A stretch of 64,000 bases of DNA, taken from Pycnopodia helianthoides (taxonomy: Eukaryota; Echinodermata; Asteroidea; Forcipulatida; Asteriidae). A model generated the notes under the pieces. That model did no database searches. It had not been told where the DNA came from and was given only the letters and a program-made list of their open reading frames with translations. Shown one piece after another: positions 1 to 12,058 of the stretch (its first letter is position 1; every line of letters begins with the position of its first letter). The position numbers and the translations under genes were made by a program. The stretch spans positions 18,583,288 to 18,647,287 of the forward strand of contig CM063256.1 of assembly GCA_032158295.1 (NCBI GenBank). The letters run 5' to 3'.

Positions 1-450
1 TATTTTTTAGCCGGACAAATTTCCGTGAGTACAATTTCATGCCTGGTGTTACATCTTAAACATATGGAGAGGCCAGTTGTCAGTTTTGAAGGTAATTCGT
101 GGGTATTTCCGTCATTTTGGGGCATTTTTGGTGTGAATCTCTGATTTTTTTATGAAATATTGCACTTCCCCATATTTTGGGTAGCTTTCGCTGGGGCGCT
201 AGTATGACAGATAATGTCAAAATTTCGAAAAAGGAATACAGCGCCCCAGTTACTGGGTCTAACACTAGGGAGTGTTTCTTACCCTTTCCTTTCCCATCAC
301 ACTCATTGTGATCTTTAAATCCAAATTTTATTTTAGCTGATTTACTTGACATCATTAATATCGTCAAGCACACTGATTAGTAAATAATATGATTAGTAAA
401 TAATATGATTAGTAAATAATATGCATGTATGTAGTAATAGTTGTACATAC
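1..450. other. AT-rich intergenic DNA, no gene seen
   Basis: No reading frame here resembles a known protein. The only structure is a short tandem repeat at 374-422, listed separately. Confidence 0.5.
374..422. repeat. 16-bp minisatellite, three copies
   Basis: The unit gattagtaaataatat is repeated three times without interruption. Confidence 0.85.
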
Positions 451-454
451 AGCA

Positions 455-2050
455 CTCTCCACGATCGGTGTGGACACAGTGACGACCATGTGCGGCGCGG
501 CGCATGTGGTGGTTTTCGGGAACATGCTCGAACCCGTGACTACCTCTACTCTATAAATAGACTCGTGGAAATACAACAACGTGTGTCTGGATAGCTCAAT
601 TTGGATACGAGGTTGGTTATTATACCGGCGATAGTGGTATTATTAACGATTAGTACATGCATATCATTGTTGCAGTAATCAACATGAGCATCTCCATTGC
701 AATCTTGCGTTCGTTTTAAATATGTACTGTACGTTCAAAATTGTGCGGCTGTTACGTGCGATCCATTCCTCATATCCGCTTTGACAGTGCATGTACTCCA
801 ACATTTTGTACGATAAATAGCTGGTCTCGTTCCGAGACCAGCCAAATGTTCGAGACCACATTGGTCCGAGACCGATACCAAGACGGAGACCTCAAGGTGG
901 GGAGACCAAGACCAAGACCAAGACCAGTAAAAAATGGTCTCGAGACCTCCAACACTGGTCATTTACGCGTCACATGTGTGGCAGTATTGCTTTTTCTTTG
1001 TAGCCACTCTCCAAGACCCAGAGCCCCCCCCCCAGGGGATCCCCGAATAAAATTTAAAATAATATTTGGAAAGGAAATAGAGAGAGAGAGGGGGATAGAA
1101 AGGGGAAGGTGAAAAGTCGCAATTTTTTTTTTTTTCTTTTTTACTCTTCATTTTTTGCCATTTGAATTCATTTTTCTTTCTGCCCAAATTAGTCTTTTTT
1201 TGATATTTCACTCGCCCCAAGTTTCGATTTTGTTTCAATGTTAATTGCTACAATTGAAAGCCTCAACGGAGTCTAGAGGTTGAACCGTGTACACGCAACT
1301 CATCGATACATCCCTCACAATAATCTCAGAACAGTCTTTTGAAAGGGCAACTTTATTAGTATGTACAAACCAAAACATTGCTTTTTTTATGTTCGTATTT
1401 GCAATAACTTAATAAATTGGTGTGATTGAATCCCTCCCAATTCTTTGCAATTGAATTCCAACAGGTAAATATTGCGCATGGGTTACTCCCGAGTTCATCA
1501 TCAGAACTGTATGCACGTATCATTTTCCCGGAGTATCTAATAACTGCCAGTGTGGTAGGTCTCAAGACCACCCTTTACTAGTCTTGGTCTTGGGCTCTCT
1601 ACCTTGGTGTCTCGGTCTTGGTGTTGGTCTTTGACCAATGCGGTCTCGAAACGAGACCAGCTAATTATCGTGAACATTGTTGGAGTACCGGCCCTTTCAT
1701 AACGGATAAGGAATAAGGATCGCAAGAAACAGCCGCACAATAAACTTACACTTCACTTATTTAAAACAAATGCAAGATTGCAACGTATGCTCATGTTGAT
1801 TACTGCAACAATTAGGGCATGCACTACTAGTTAATAAATAATTATACTACCACCACCGATATATAAATAGCCAACCTCGTATCCATATTGAGTAACCCGG
1901 CCACACATTGCTGTATTACCTTGTGTGTTAAGCCTGAGAGTGTTCGAGCTAGTCACTGGTTCGAGTATGTTCCAGAAAACCACCACATGGGTGCCGCAGC
2001 ACTGCACATCGTCGTCACTGTGTCATACCAAACCGTGGCGAGTGATTGTG
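455..2050. mobile_element. Foldback element with ~490 bp inverted arms
   Basis: The left arm (about 455-960) is matched in reverse complement by about 1553-2050. Shared landmarks run in mirrored order: the cacagtgacgac block, the catgtggtggttttc block, the motif rich in gagaccaagacc, and the ccaacactgg/ccagtgtgg junction with the spacer. Arms are diverged but colinear. The spacer (961-1552) holds a poly-T tract and, on the minus strand, a fibrinogen-domain exon fragment. No transposase is encoded, so this is a non-autonomous or foldback-type element. I could not define a target-site duplication. Confidence 0.75.
1245..1400 (-). pseudogene. Fibrinogen-domain (FReD) exon fragment, uninterrupted paralogue
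   Basis: Read on the minus strand, about 1345-1262 gives KDCSEI, then a segment ending VYTVQPLDS. This is the typical start of a fibrinogen C-terminal domain. It is clearly homologous to the exon at 57410-57490, and similarity appears to continue weakly into upstream intron sequence (to about 1450). Unlike that exon, the reading frame runs straight through cct-cta-gac with no MITE. After DS the match to the family fades. It lies inside the spacer of the foldback element. It is a fragment only, without splice context for a whole gene. Confidence 0.7.
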
Positions 2051-3288
2051 GGATTATTTTTTTAACTTTAGGATTTAAACCAACATTGATGGGTCAAGTC
2101 GAAAAAAAAAAATGGACTGTTCACCTTTAAAGGTATACATTTGGTAGATTTGCAATTTGCATGTTGAGATTGGATATTGAATTCTTGATGTCGCAACTAT
2201 GTGAAAAAGTATACTTTTGAGGAGTTTAGGCTCTGTGCTTAAAGAAGAGCACTTCGTTTGTTATTGGCCTGAGAGTCCTGAAGACAGCTACAGCAAACTA
2301 GTTTAAACGTAAGAAAGACAACAAACAGCTTCGTAATAAACTTATGCATGTACTTGAGTTAATCGTAATCCTTTTTTCTTATCCATAATTATATTTTACT
2401 AAATTAACCAGGGAAAAGAAACTCGGCCTTTGTTTAGTGAATCTACTTTTGAAAATCATCTTCCTTATATGGGTTTTGAGGCATTGCATGGTGAGGTATC
2501 AACATATATTCGGTTTGCGGTAACAACATGTGTATACATATCTACTTTGTTGTGTAGATTTTGTTCTTTAGAGAACTTGTCTTGCTATTTATTCTACTAC
2601 CGCTGAGTAGATTTTTCGGAATTCGGGAGACTTCTCAGTTCTGAAAAGAACTGTCCTGCTTATTAACTACTACCTGGGCGGGAGGTAGGATATCGGCCTG
2701 GACTACTACTTTAGCTTTGTGGATCAGGGGGACTTCTCGTAATTAACTGCACTGCCGCGGAGTGGGTTCTTTATGGTCTCAACTTTTCGACTAGCTTGCT
2801 CTAGTCATCGTCAGTCTCCTCTCCATTTCAAAGAACGATTTTTTGACATCCCTTTGTCTACCCTTTGTATCAAATGGAACAATCCTACCGTCTTCAAGGA
2901 ACAGATTACTGACCAACATAATACCTTTACAGTATAAACCTTCATAAAAACATGGTTTGTTGTTAATGTGGACTCAATAGTTATGCAAGACGAATTGTGA
3001 GTGAGCCTCAACCCTATCATATTGCATCAAATCAAAATAAGAGTTAAACATAACCTTGTAAAACATAGGAATATTCTTCCGTTCTTTCACTTGGCCATGA
3101 TTCATATTGCAGTGGAACACAATATCTGCCCCCAGGAGCAATGAAATAACTCAACATGGACTTCCAAGCTGCTTGATTGATGCTGTTATATATCTAAGTC
3201 CATTTTACAGGTTAAAGCGTTGAACATAGTCTTAACATCTACCATTTTTAAGCCATCTTCTTCAAAAGCGCCTATAATTGTAGATCTA
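2051..3288. other. Intergenic DNA, nothing identified
   Basis: Short reading frames only, and no repeat structure I could define. Confidence 0.4.
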
Positions 3289-3292
3289 TTAA

Positions 3293-4246
3293 CCCTTTAG
3301 TCCCTGACCCGCCCGAGTTTGCTGAAAAATGTTTAGTTTTCAAGATTCTATAAGTAAATAAAATATAAAAAAAATGTTTATTATTATTTTTTTTTAAAGA
3401 TACACAAGGCTTGTTATCTACGTTAAATTTTCGTCCTTTTCGTTAATATTGTCATTGATTAAAGGTACACGCTGCCTTAGTTGGATCGGGCGAGTTGGTC
3501 TATAAAAAAGCGTTTGTAACCGTTTGTTATTTAAATGCATATGGTAAGAAAGATGTTTTAAAAGTAAAATACAATGATGCACACAAAAATGCCTCGAAAT
3601 TGCGTGGTTTTCAAATTGTTGACTCCTTAAAATGGCCAACCGTGTTAGTTCCCAAAGTTAAAGGAAAAACCATGCGATTTTGAGGCATATTTGTGGCATT
3701 TTTTAACAAACGGTTACAAACGCTTTTTATAGACCAACTCGCCCGATCCAAGGCAACGTGTACCTTTAACATATTATTTCAATTTCGGAGGAGATGTCCC
3801 AAGGGAAATTAACAATAACGGCTTCGCTAAATTTCATGGAGGGTATTTCTCATAAAATTAAAATGAACACAATAGTTTTGAAGGCCGTTTCCTGGCGTCA
3901 ATTGCTCATACTGATTAATTGCTATTCATTAGTTTTCGACAGTGTCATCATGATGAAAGAAAAATATTTTGTTAAAAATGAGCGTGGTTATGGTTAGAGC
4001 TTCAGAATTTATCATCATTAGCGTAACATGTTTTACAATTCAATTTTTAACTGTGAAGGGCGAAAATTAAAAATTGACCTTTATAAACGATTGCCACTGT
4101 CTCAATCAACGCGTACCAATGACAAATTAGTTTTATTTTGATGTTACTTTTTCCCCCCTCTCCAAACACAAGCTGGTGAGCGTTTCCTCCTACTCTATGC
4201 AACGGTGTATTGCTTTGGGCGGCTGGGCGGTCCAGTGGTTAAAAGG
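3293..4246 (-). mobile_element. piggyBac-like MITE with a nested insertion
   Basis: Related to elements at 32313-32926 and 36023-36609 but reversed. The left end is TTAA followed by CCCTTTAG at 3289-3300. The right end is a decayed match to the same terminus around 4231-4250. The 3960-4200 part is the reverse complement of 36090-36240. TTAA target and CCC start are the hallmark of piggyBac-type elements. No transposase is present. A separate MITE sits inside at 3461-3769. Confidence 0.65.
3461..3769. mobile_element. MITE with ~68 bp terminal inverted repeats (AAAGGTACACG type)
   Basis: 3461-3528 is the inverted match of 3703-3768; both arms contain a shared GATCGGGCGAGTTGGTCTAT-type core with few mismatches. 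The ends read ttaaaggtacac and gtaccttta, so the target is probably TTAA or TA-rich. It is inserted in the middle of the piggyBac-like MITE and encodes nothing. Confidence 0.85.
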
Positions 4247-4675
4247 CTAACAATACCTACATGGCAGGGTACGTGGATACAATATGCCGATTATACAAAT
4301 TGTGACAATGCAAAGGTAGAATAGTTGTAAGGTGCTTAAGCCCATGTTCAAAGTTGACTTTCTCTGCAGCTATTACATTCAACATTAAATGGCTTCGAAT
4401 CACAGTGACGATCGGGACCTAACCACAATGCTTGAGACTTTTTTATATGGAGTATCTAGTCCTCGGTGGTGACGTTCAGCAGATCATAGAATGGCCGATT
4501 GCCAAGAAGAGGCAACATGTAAATCATTATTAATTATATTTTTTTATGAGGCAAATCATTCTAAACTGTAAAATGTTCAGTCCAAAACAAAAACGAACTC
4601 AATGTAAATTATAAATAAAATAAAAATATATTTTGTTCAAGTCAATTACTCTTACACTTACAACGCAAACAAAAC

Positions 4676-4809
4676 AAACCAAAAAGAAGAGAGAGAAAAA
4701 CAAGACAATGTTGTTCCTCTTTGCTCTCACTGAATCTAAAGAAAGGGTCATTATTTGGTAATGAGCCCCCCGAAAAAACGACAATAATAACAACAACAAC
4801 AACAACAAT

Positions 4810-4849
<40 letters not shown>

Positions 4850-4890
4850 TGAGCAACAACAACAGCAACAACAACAACAACACCAACACC

Positions 4891-4955
<65 letters not shown>

Positions 4956-5800
4956 AAACAACAACAACAACAACAAAAACAACAACAACAACAACAAACA
5001 CAACAACAACAACAACAAACAAAAGAAAACATGTGACATTTCACTCCAAAAGCTTCCTCGTTGTAAAGATGGTAACGGTAAGTAAATATCCTGCGAAATT
5101 ATTTGGTGTGAACTGCCCCCGTTGATTAGAAATCAATAAAAGCATTTGATTCTGCAAGAACCGTTTCTCATATTTCTGAGAAATGGTATCAGTTCGCGAA
5201 TACTGCGGACAGAGATGAAGTTCCTACCCGCTGTCACTTCGGTATTAAAGGTGGACATTCTTGTGAAACTACCGTGACAGTTCTTGGCTGTTTTCTCAGC
5301 AACTAGACACGATATTCAGCTACAACTTTCACATTTGACCTTTAGTTGTATATTCCTTAATAATTTTACTGAAGCACCATATTGAGAAAAAACAGACCTC
5401 AACTTAAAAATTTCAATTTTAAAAGAATTCATTTGAATGAATTCAAATCCATATTCGAAATACAAGTACAAAAACATGGACATTTATATTATTGTCGATA
5501 TTATTATTATTTTCTCTTATTAGGCTGTGATGCATAATAATACTTATTTAAACATGGTGTTACCGCAAACCTTTCTTGGTTACACTCCCGCCATGCAAAG
5601 CTTCAAATCCTACTTTATAATACAAAAGATGAAAACAAAAAACAGGTAATGCCTAATCTGGCCGTACCTCCCAATGAACATCAGTCTGGGTACTCGACTT
5701 CAGCCTGTCTCAATATTCAAAGGGAGTTATTTACCTTACTCGCATTTTGATATTACTATTATCATTATTATTATTATTACTGCTTTTATTAATATGTTTC
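4676..5800. repeat. Copy 1 of a ~0.9 kb direct duplication
   Basis: The segment from 'ttgttcctctttgctctcac' (about 4709) to about 5800 is colinear with 7734-8607, including the aagcttcctcgttgtaaag block and the acattcttgtgaaactaccg block. Copy 1 differs by a large (AAC)n array at 4785-5028 that copy 2 lacks. Nothing coding is recognised. It may be a dispersed repeat family, not a local duplication. Confidence 0.75.
4785..5028. repeat. (AAC)n microsatellite, ~240 bp
   Basis: Near-pure AAC/CAA triplets with a few interruptions. Long frames coding poly-Asn or poly-Val/Leu/Cys through it are artefacts of the repeat. Confidence 0.97.
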
Positions 5801-7733
5801 AATTTTATTGAGGTATATCTTGTTTGTTGCTACAAAAAAAAAAAAAAAATGTACGATGCTGCTTGAAAATGTAAATATTTCATTTTATCGCATAAGCGAT
5901 ATAATATACTATTCGCCGCAGAAGACCCCCGCAGTGTACCAAAGCCGTGCTGCAATACATGGTGCTGACAATTTAGATATTGGCGTCCTCTGCTGCATGG
6001 TTGTTAGCCAATAATTGTTGTTAGATTTGCCTTTGTGACGTCCCTTTTGGTGGTTTGGACGTAAGCCATAAAGGTCTCCTAACTTTTTCCCGGAGTAGTA
6101 AAGGCTGACCTTTATGCAAAGTGTGTGTGGTCAAGTTGACTTTTATTTTAGGTTGCGTAACAAAAGCATGGTACATCTGAAAAGTGGGAAAGCTAATCAC
6201 TTCGGCTCAGCTTTCACTGAGAGTTACATTTACTTCGAAATTTTCACACGATCAGCTGTAAATCTTTAATCATAAATACCTTGGAGAGTTTATCCATTCT
6301 GATTGGTGGAGAGCATGTCACATGGCCGTGTTTGATGTTATAACACCCCTTCCTTTGATTATATCTGTTGATTGGCCGAGAGCGTGTCACATGGTGTTGT
6401 GTATTTTTACTCTCGTACATGTTCACCGACCAAACGAACTATTCATCGAAGTAGTCAACGATAGCCCAGCAACCGATGTACTGGTGCATTGATACCCTGG
6501 TACCCTGACTACATTGACTACCATTGATTTAAACGAGCTGCTTGACAACCTCGAACCCGGTGTAATGAACAAAATATGTGCATTTGAAATACGGTTTAGA
6601 AAACGAACGTAACAGCAGTACTCTGGTACCCTCTTTAATATTTTGTCAAAACTCGGTATTTCAACGTAAGAGTTTACAGTTCTTGTTTGACGATTGATTG
6701 TCACGTAGATAAGTGTGAATTAATTTTATTAAAGCATGCAGATATAATCAAAGGAAGAGGTGTTATAAAATAAATATTGACTGCCTTGTCTCGTGGCGTA
6801 GTAAAACTAGTCATTCTCGGTGATCCCCGGAGCCGCCTATCTTCCCTCGGCGAAGCAGTCAATATTTGTATATTCATAAATACCTCGTAGAGTTTATCCA
6901 TTCTGATTGGTGGAGAGCATGTCACGCGGGGGTGTTTAAACAGATGATAATAATAACAACACAGTATTTGTATAGCGCATCACACAGAAGTCTCGATGCG
7001 CTTCACAGCATTATTAATACAAACAATAAGCAGTTAAACAAACAGATAACTATATCTAATACATATTCATGACCGAGAGTCGAATTATCACTGGTCCATT
7101 CAACATCACGTGCCAGATGCTATAATTATTTGCTGTTCACCGAACGCGCACGCGAGTATTCACGCACATGATAACAGAATAAAAAGATTTAGCAGTAAAT
7201 CTGGCTGATCGGTGTTCTTACAAAAGAGAATGGATTTAAAACTTAAAGTAATTTCCTCCTTTGACAAGCCTTTCCACCAAGCTTTGAACGCTTTCCAAAT
7301 AGTTTTTGTAAATTCACAATAAAAAAACAGATGTTTTATTGTCTCCGTAAACTTGAAGCAGAATGAGCATGCATCTCTATTAAAAAATGTTTAATTTAGG
7401 TAATCTCACATTAGTCATTAAACAATCCTTATTGATTTTATTGTGAAATATATTTTCGTACTGACTTCCGTACTAAACAGATAGGGCAGTGAATTATTCT
7501 TCATAATACCGAGCTCTAAGTTAAATTTGATCTAAGCATTTGGACAAACGAATATCCTAGAAATAAAAATCATTAACAAAATGTTGGTAGAGGGATTTTC
7601 CCTTGAATTAACCTTTAGGAATGTTTCATTAACAAGCCCAGAAAGACCGTGAGCAGTGCATGTTTCCCTTTTAACCACCATTTAAGAATCTGTTGCCACA
7701 CCCGAGGGACAGCTGAAATAAGTCCTCTCTATT
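5801..7733. other. Intergenic DNA with dispersed CCAAT-containing repeat fragments
   Basis: A motif of the form tccattctgattggtggaga followed by gcatgtcac occurs near 6293 and 6898, and again at 16988. A partial form sits near 8930. 6950-7010 resembles the reversed 3' tail of a SINE (tttgtatagcgcat). No gene is supported. Confidence 0.5.
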
Positions 7734-8607
7734 TCAGAAAAAAAGAGAGAGAGAACAAAAAAGAGAGAAACAAAAATTATATGGCCTTTTAATAATGTGT
7801 GGTTGAGATATAATGTAACAACCATTGTTGTTCCCCTTTGCTCTCACTGAATCTAAAGAAAGGGTCAGAATTTGGTGATGAGCCCCCTCCTAAAAAAAAT
7901 TAAATAAAATAAAAATTTAAAATGAAAACATGTGCCATTTCAATCAAAAAGCTTCCTCGTTGTAAAGATGGTAACGGTAAGTAAATATCATGATAAATTA
8001 TTTCGTGTGAACTGCCCCCATTGATTAGAAATCAATAAAAGCATTGAATCTGCATGAACCGTTTCTCATATTTCTGAGGGTTGGTATCAGTTCGCAAACA
8101 CTGCGGGCAGAGATGAAGTTCCTACCCGCTGTCACTTCGGCATTAAAGGTGGACATTCTTGTGAAACTACCGTGACAGTTCTTGGCTGTTTTCTCAGCAA
8201 CTAGACACGGTATTCAGCTACAAGTTTCACCTTCGACCTTTAGTTGTATATTTCTTATTAATGATTTTACTGAAGCATCAAATTGAGAAGAAACAAAAAA
8301 CATGACCTCAACTTTATGATTCCACTTTTTAAAGAATTTATTTAAATGAGTTCAAATCCATATTCGAAATTCAAATAAAAAACATGGTAATTGATATTAT
8401 TGTCGGTGTAATTACTTTCTCTTATTAGACTGTGATGCCTAATAATAGTTATGATGAACCCCCCAAAACAGGTAATGCCGAATCTGGCCGTAACTCCAAA
8501 TGAACATCAGTCTGGGTAATCGAATTCAGCCTGTCTCAATATTCAAAGGGAGTTATTTACCTAACTTGCATTTTTATATTATTTTTATCATTATTATTAT
8601 TATTATT
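7734..8607. repeat. Copy 2 of the ~0.9 kb direct duplication
   Basis: Colinear with 4676-5800 but without the (AAC)n array. Where the array sits in copy 1, this copy has only a short A-rich stretch (about 7888-7925). Confidence 0.75.
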
Positions 8608-9725
8608 ACATAAATATTTGTTTTGACGGGCCTAATGAGAGGTAGATTTTTAAATGATATTAGCCCGGGGGAAAAAAAACTTTCACATTAATATGAGCAA
8701 AGCTATAACGGTGTGGGGTCCAGGGCCCGCTTAATGGCCCCATGAACAATTTAGATCCTAGATGCTCTCTGATGCAATCGTGGCCAATTCAGAGGATTTT
8801 GTTATCCTTTAAAATATATCTTAAAGGTTTTAACAATATTGCAAACATGCAGTAAAAGTTAGTCCACATTATAATGATTTGATTTGTGATGTTGGTGATA
8901 ATTAAAAAATAGATTGGAGAGTTTGTGCACTCTGATTGGTAGAAGACTGGTTATGTGGGGTGTATTAACATGTTACCGGCTCAGTGAACTACCGAATAAA
9001 TGGCCCCTAAATAACAAGCACACTGTCGTGTAAAATCCTATACTTGTTGCGCGGCAAACTACCGGTATCAAATCAACTATTTCTTTGTGCGTATTTATTG
9101 TTTTATTCTTTTGAGCAGGCAGGACAGATGGAGCCGCGTGCGGAAACATACCACGCCTAGGCGTGAACACGCAGAAATTGTATCAATTTAGTGACATTCA
9201 TACCGAACACACAAAATGTAGAGTTTGATATAAGGAAATATATACTTCGAAGAAACGAAATATTTCACAAGAACCAACCCAAGTGAAATTATTAATTTAG
9301 GTTTCCCCGATGAATATAGTCATGTTTTATTTGTGAAAACGAGTCAAAGTCATGTCAAGGAGTCCATTTAGAGTGAGCATGATTATGCAGTGCGAGAAAT
9401 GCAGTCGTAAAATATTTTGCTTAGCGCCAAAGAGAGGGCTAGGGATTACATTGATTAATCTTTTACTTTGAATGAGACAAACCAAATAAATATGGCATCC
9501 CCAAGGTGATTACATAAACTTACTGTCTTGCACTTTCAAGAAGAAAAAAAAATAAAAAATTTGTCAGTAATACTTGCAATTAGTCTGTGCATTGAATTAT
9601 TGTTACCATTACATTGATTAATATGTTACTTTGAATTAGACAACAAAAGTATGGCATCCCCATGGTAATTATTCAAACATTAAATAATGCTACCGTTTTG
9701 CACTTTTAAGAAAAAAATAACATGC
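8608..9725. other. Intergenic DNA with one short direct repeat pair
   Basis: About 9445-9550 and 9607-9720 are imperfect direct repeats, both containing attacattgattaat and tatggcatcccc, ~165 bp apart, just beyond the 3' end of the Tc1-type transposase. No gene is seen. Confidence 0.5.
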
Positions 9726-10835
9726 TCAATAATTTAGCCTGTTGCCACCATTTCTCAGTAACATGGAGTTCCGGGACTCCATGGAAGACATTGTTCTGTC
9801 TATGATTTCCAAAGGAATGGAACGAATGGTTGCAATTACTCGAGCTTGAAGGTCTTCATAATTCTCACGGGTTACGTTATGAGTGATAGGGTCCGTATTC
9901 AGTTTATCTCCAACAAGTTTAAAAATGTTTTCAATGGGATTCAAGTCCGGGCTCCTTAGGGGAATGGATAGCAGCTCTGCATCGATGTTTCTCATCGCGT
10001 CCCGGGCACTCCTTTGAGTTTTGACTTGGGTCACCATCTTGTAAAAACAGCCGGCTTTCCCCTTTGTCCGCTCTTGGAATCAGAGCCTCAAACTTTTCTG
10101 CCACGAACTCGGCAAAATATGCACCGTTCATTGTTTTGTATGGTTCACATAATATGACCCCTTCTCCGTGCGTAATTGCAACTTGACAACTCGTCCCCCG
10201 GATCCGACTTTGCTCCACTTTGCTGTACAATGCTGGTTAAGACCCACACTGCGCCTTCGCCATACCCTTGCACCAAATGCTCTGGCTTGATCCATTGAGT
10301 TAAATTTGTGGTCACAAGAGGTGGCATCCAAATAGAATGCAATTGAATCTGTCCACACATTTGGCGGGTACTGACGGGTCATCTTCTTGGCGAACCCCCC
10401 TCTCTTCTTCAGATCCAAATCCGTTACAAGTCCCTTTTTACGAGCTTGCCTGTAATTGAATCCAAGTCTATTCATGACACGCCTCATGGTTCTATCTGAG
10501 ACATGCATCAGTCCGCACGCATAATTTAGTCTTGCCGAGGTAAATGGCCGCTCTGTTTTCCTAAGTTTCTGTACATTTCTCACCAAAAGACGCTCCTGGC
10601 GCTTAGAAAGAAGTCTTTTTCGCCCTCCTCGGCCACGGTGACACCGATGAACTTGCCCTTCACGTTTACAAATCCGCTGAACGGAACTACGGGATACATT
10701 GCACGTTGCCGCTATTTCTCTCTGTGATTTTCCGCTCCTTCGCAAAAGACGAATATATGCACGGTTTTCGTTCGAAATTAAGCCACGAAACACCATGTTG
10801 TATATTGGCTGTTGCTTTCTATAACTATGTATCAA
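9726..10835 (-). pseudogene. Tc1/mariner-type transposase, broken by two frameshifts
   Basis: Three overlapping minus-strand frames together cover a normal Tc1-type transposase length (~340 residues). The first (10835-10128) carries the N-terminal helix-turn-helix DNA-binding region and the first catalytic aspartate in YLDATS. The second (10230-9931) carries the second aspartate in FLQDGDPSQ. The third (10037-9726) carries SPDLNPIENIF with the catalytic glutamate. Counting across the last break gives 34 residues between the second D and E, the DD34E signature of the Tc1 family. Such enzymes cut and paste the element at TA sites. The frame changes fall near 10200 and 10020, so this copy cannot make an active enzyme unless these are assembly errors. 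I could not find matching terminal inverted repeats flanking it in the correct orientation. Confidence 0.9.
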
Positions 10836-10934
10836 ATGCTTTGCTTCACTTATGAATCATCTCTGCTCAACCAAAGATTGCAATATATCTGTGTGCAGTC
10901 AACTCCGCAAAAATAAACTAAATGAACTTTGAGA

Positions 10935-11045
10935 CAATAATCATGCGCAAAAAGCTTGGACCACCCATTCCCAACGTTACAATATTCACTGTCCACATCC
11001 CCCTGACAATAAACATCCCCCCACAAAAACATATTTGCTGTTTTG
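10935..11045. mobile_element. Tc1-type terminal repeat fragment
   Basis: The stretch with aagcttggaccaccc and aacgttacaata, followed by caataaacat, matches the left half of the MITE at 57204-57408. Its orientation does not fit the neighbouring transposase, so it is probably a separate insertion remnant. Confidence 0.55.
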
Positions 11046-11158
11046 TAACGCCCTACTCAGCAGTAAACGGACATTCAGTGTCTTTGGACATTCATAGTCT
11101 TTTTAAAGCCTTATTTTGTAATAAACAAATTTAAAAAACACGCTGAAAGAATTTCAGA

Positions 11159-11200
11159 CAATCCTGGCCAAAATGCTTGGGCCACCCTATCCTAACGTTA
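11159..11200. mobile_element. Second Tc1-type terminal repeat fragment
   Basis: Starts CAATCCTGGCC and continues with aaaatgcttgggccaccc and aacgttacaata, closely matching the terminus at 57204. No second end was found. It runs into the hairpin element that starts at 11215. Confidence 0.6.
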
Positions 11201-11214
11201 CAATAATTCAGTTT

Positions 11215-11437
11215 GTGGCCTGACGTTTCCACCCTAGCAGAGTCTTTCTCGAAGGCTAAATGACAAGACAACACACATGCAGACAACACACATACATGTA
11301 TGTGTGTTGTCTTGTCATTTAGCCTCCGAGAAAGACTCTGCTAGGGTCGAAACGTCAGGCCACTAACTATTTTTTTGCATTTATACTACAGGTCCTTTTG
11401 GTTGGTAAGCAGTTTGCAACAGCTAATTCTAATTTCT
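11215..11437. mobile_element. Hairpin-forming insertion bracketed by a 14-bp direct repeat
   Basis: caataattcagttt occurs at 11201-11214 and again at 11438-11451, as expected for a target-site duplication. Inside, about 11215-11278 and 11300-11365 are near-perfect inverted repeats around a cacacatacatgtatgtgtg core. The motif gtcgaaacgtcagg resembles flanks of Penelope-like retroelements, but that link is tentative. A tail with ttttggttggtaagc follows. Confidence 0.65.
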
Positions 11438-11451
11438 CAATAATTCAGTTT

Positions 11452-12058
11452 ATCATCAATAAATTATAAAATGCCTTATACTCAGTAAACATGTATATTT
11501 ACAACGCCGTCCGGCGTAGGCCTATGACGTATTAGTGTTTTGGGGTTACATTGTATGTTTACATTGTCGGTGCGCACGCGCATTGTGTAACAGGTTTACC
11601 GGGGACTTCGGAAATGGGTTTATGGGTCAAGCTAGGTCTGCGCTGCATACATGGTGACCTTGGAATATCGATTTTGAGTTCACGTCCAATAGCTGTATGT
11701 GTGTGTGCGTGTGCAGCGTTGGCTTGGTGACCATACTATTTGGGTTATGTGCTATATCAATTTCGTAGCGAATGAATGATCAGACGATGTTTGTAAGTAT
11801 TACTTTTATCCAATCAGCCTTCGCGAATTAGCGTGGGTTGTATGTTTTTTGCGGGAAATACTCACTTTGTCACAGTCAACCAAACTGTTTAGACATAACA
11901 TTTTTTTGTCTATACATAATCAACGTTTACTATTCAATTTCATGAGTGTCGGATATTAATTGTTTTGACTGGTTTAAATTAATTACTCAGAGTTGGAGTA
12001 TCTATTTGTGGTTGGTTTGGAGTAACTGTTTGCGGTTGGTTTGGAGTAACTATTTGGG
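11452..12058. other. Intergenic DNA, nothing identified
   Basis: No recognisable coding or repeat structure. It leads into the 5' side of the DIRS/Ngaro-like element, so untranslated leader sequence may lie here. The ggttggtttggagtaactgt repeats at 12012-12085 are short and degenerate. Confidence 0.4.

Noticed and set aside
80..373. 97-codon minus-strand frame at the window start
   Set aside because: No recognisable motif, no splice or promoter context, and a composition like the surrounding non-coding DNA.
4599..5085. Poly-Asn, poly-Leu, poly-Val and poly-Cys frames
   Set aside because: Direct translation of the (AAC)n array.
10860..11200. Terminal repeats belonging to the Tc1 transposase at 9726-10835
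   Set aside because: The termini face the wrong way: both point rightward, like left ends, so they cannot be the right end of that element.
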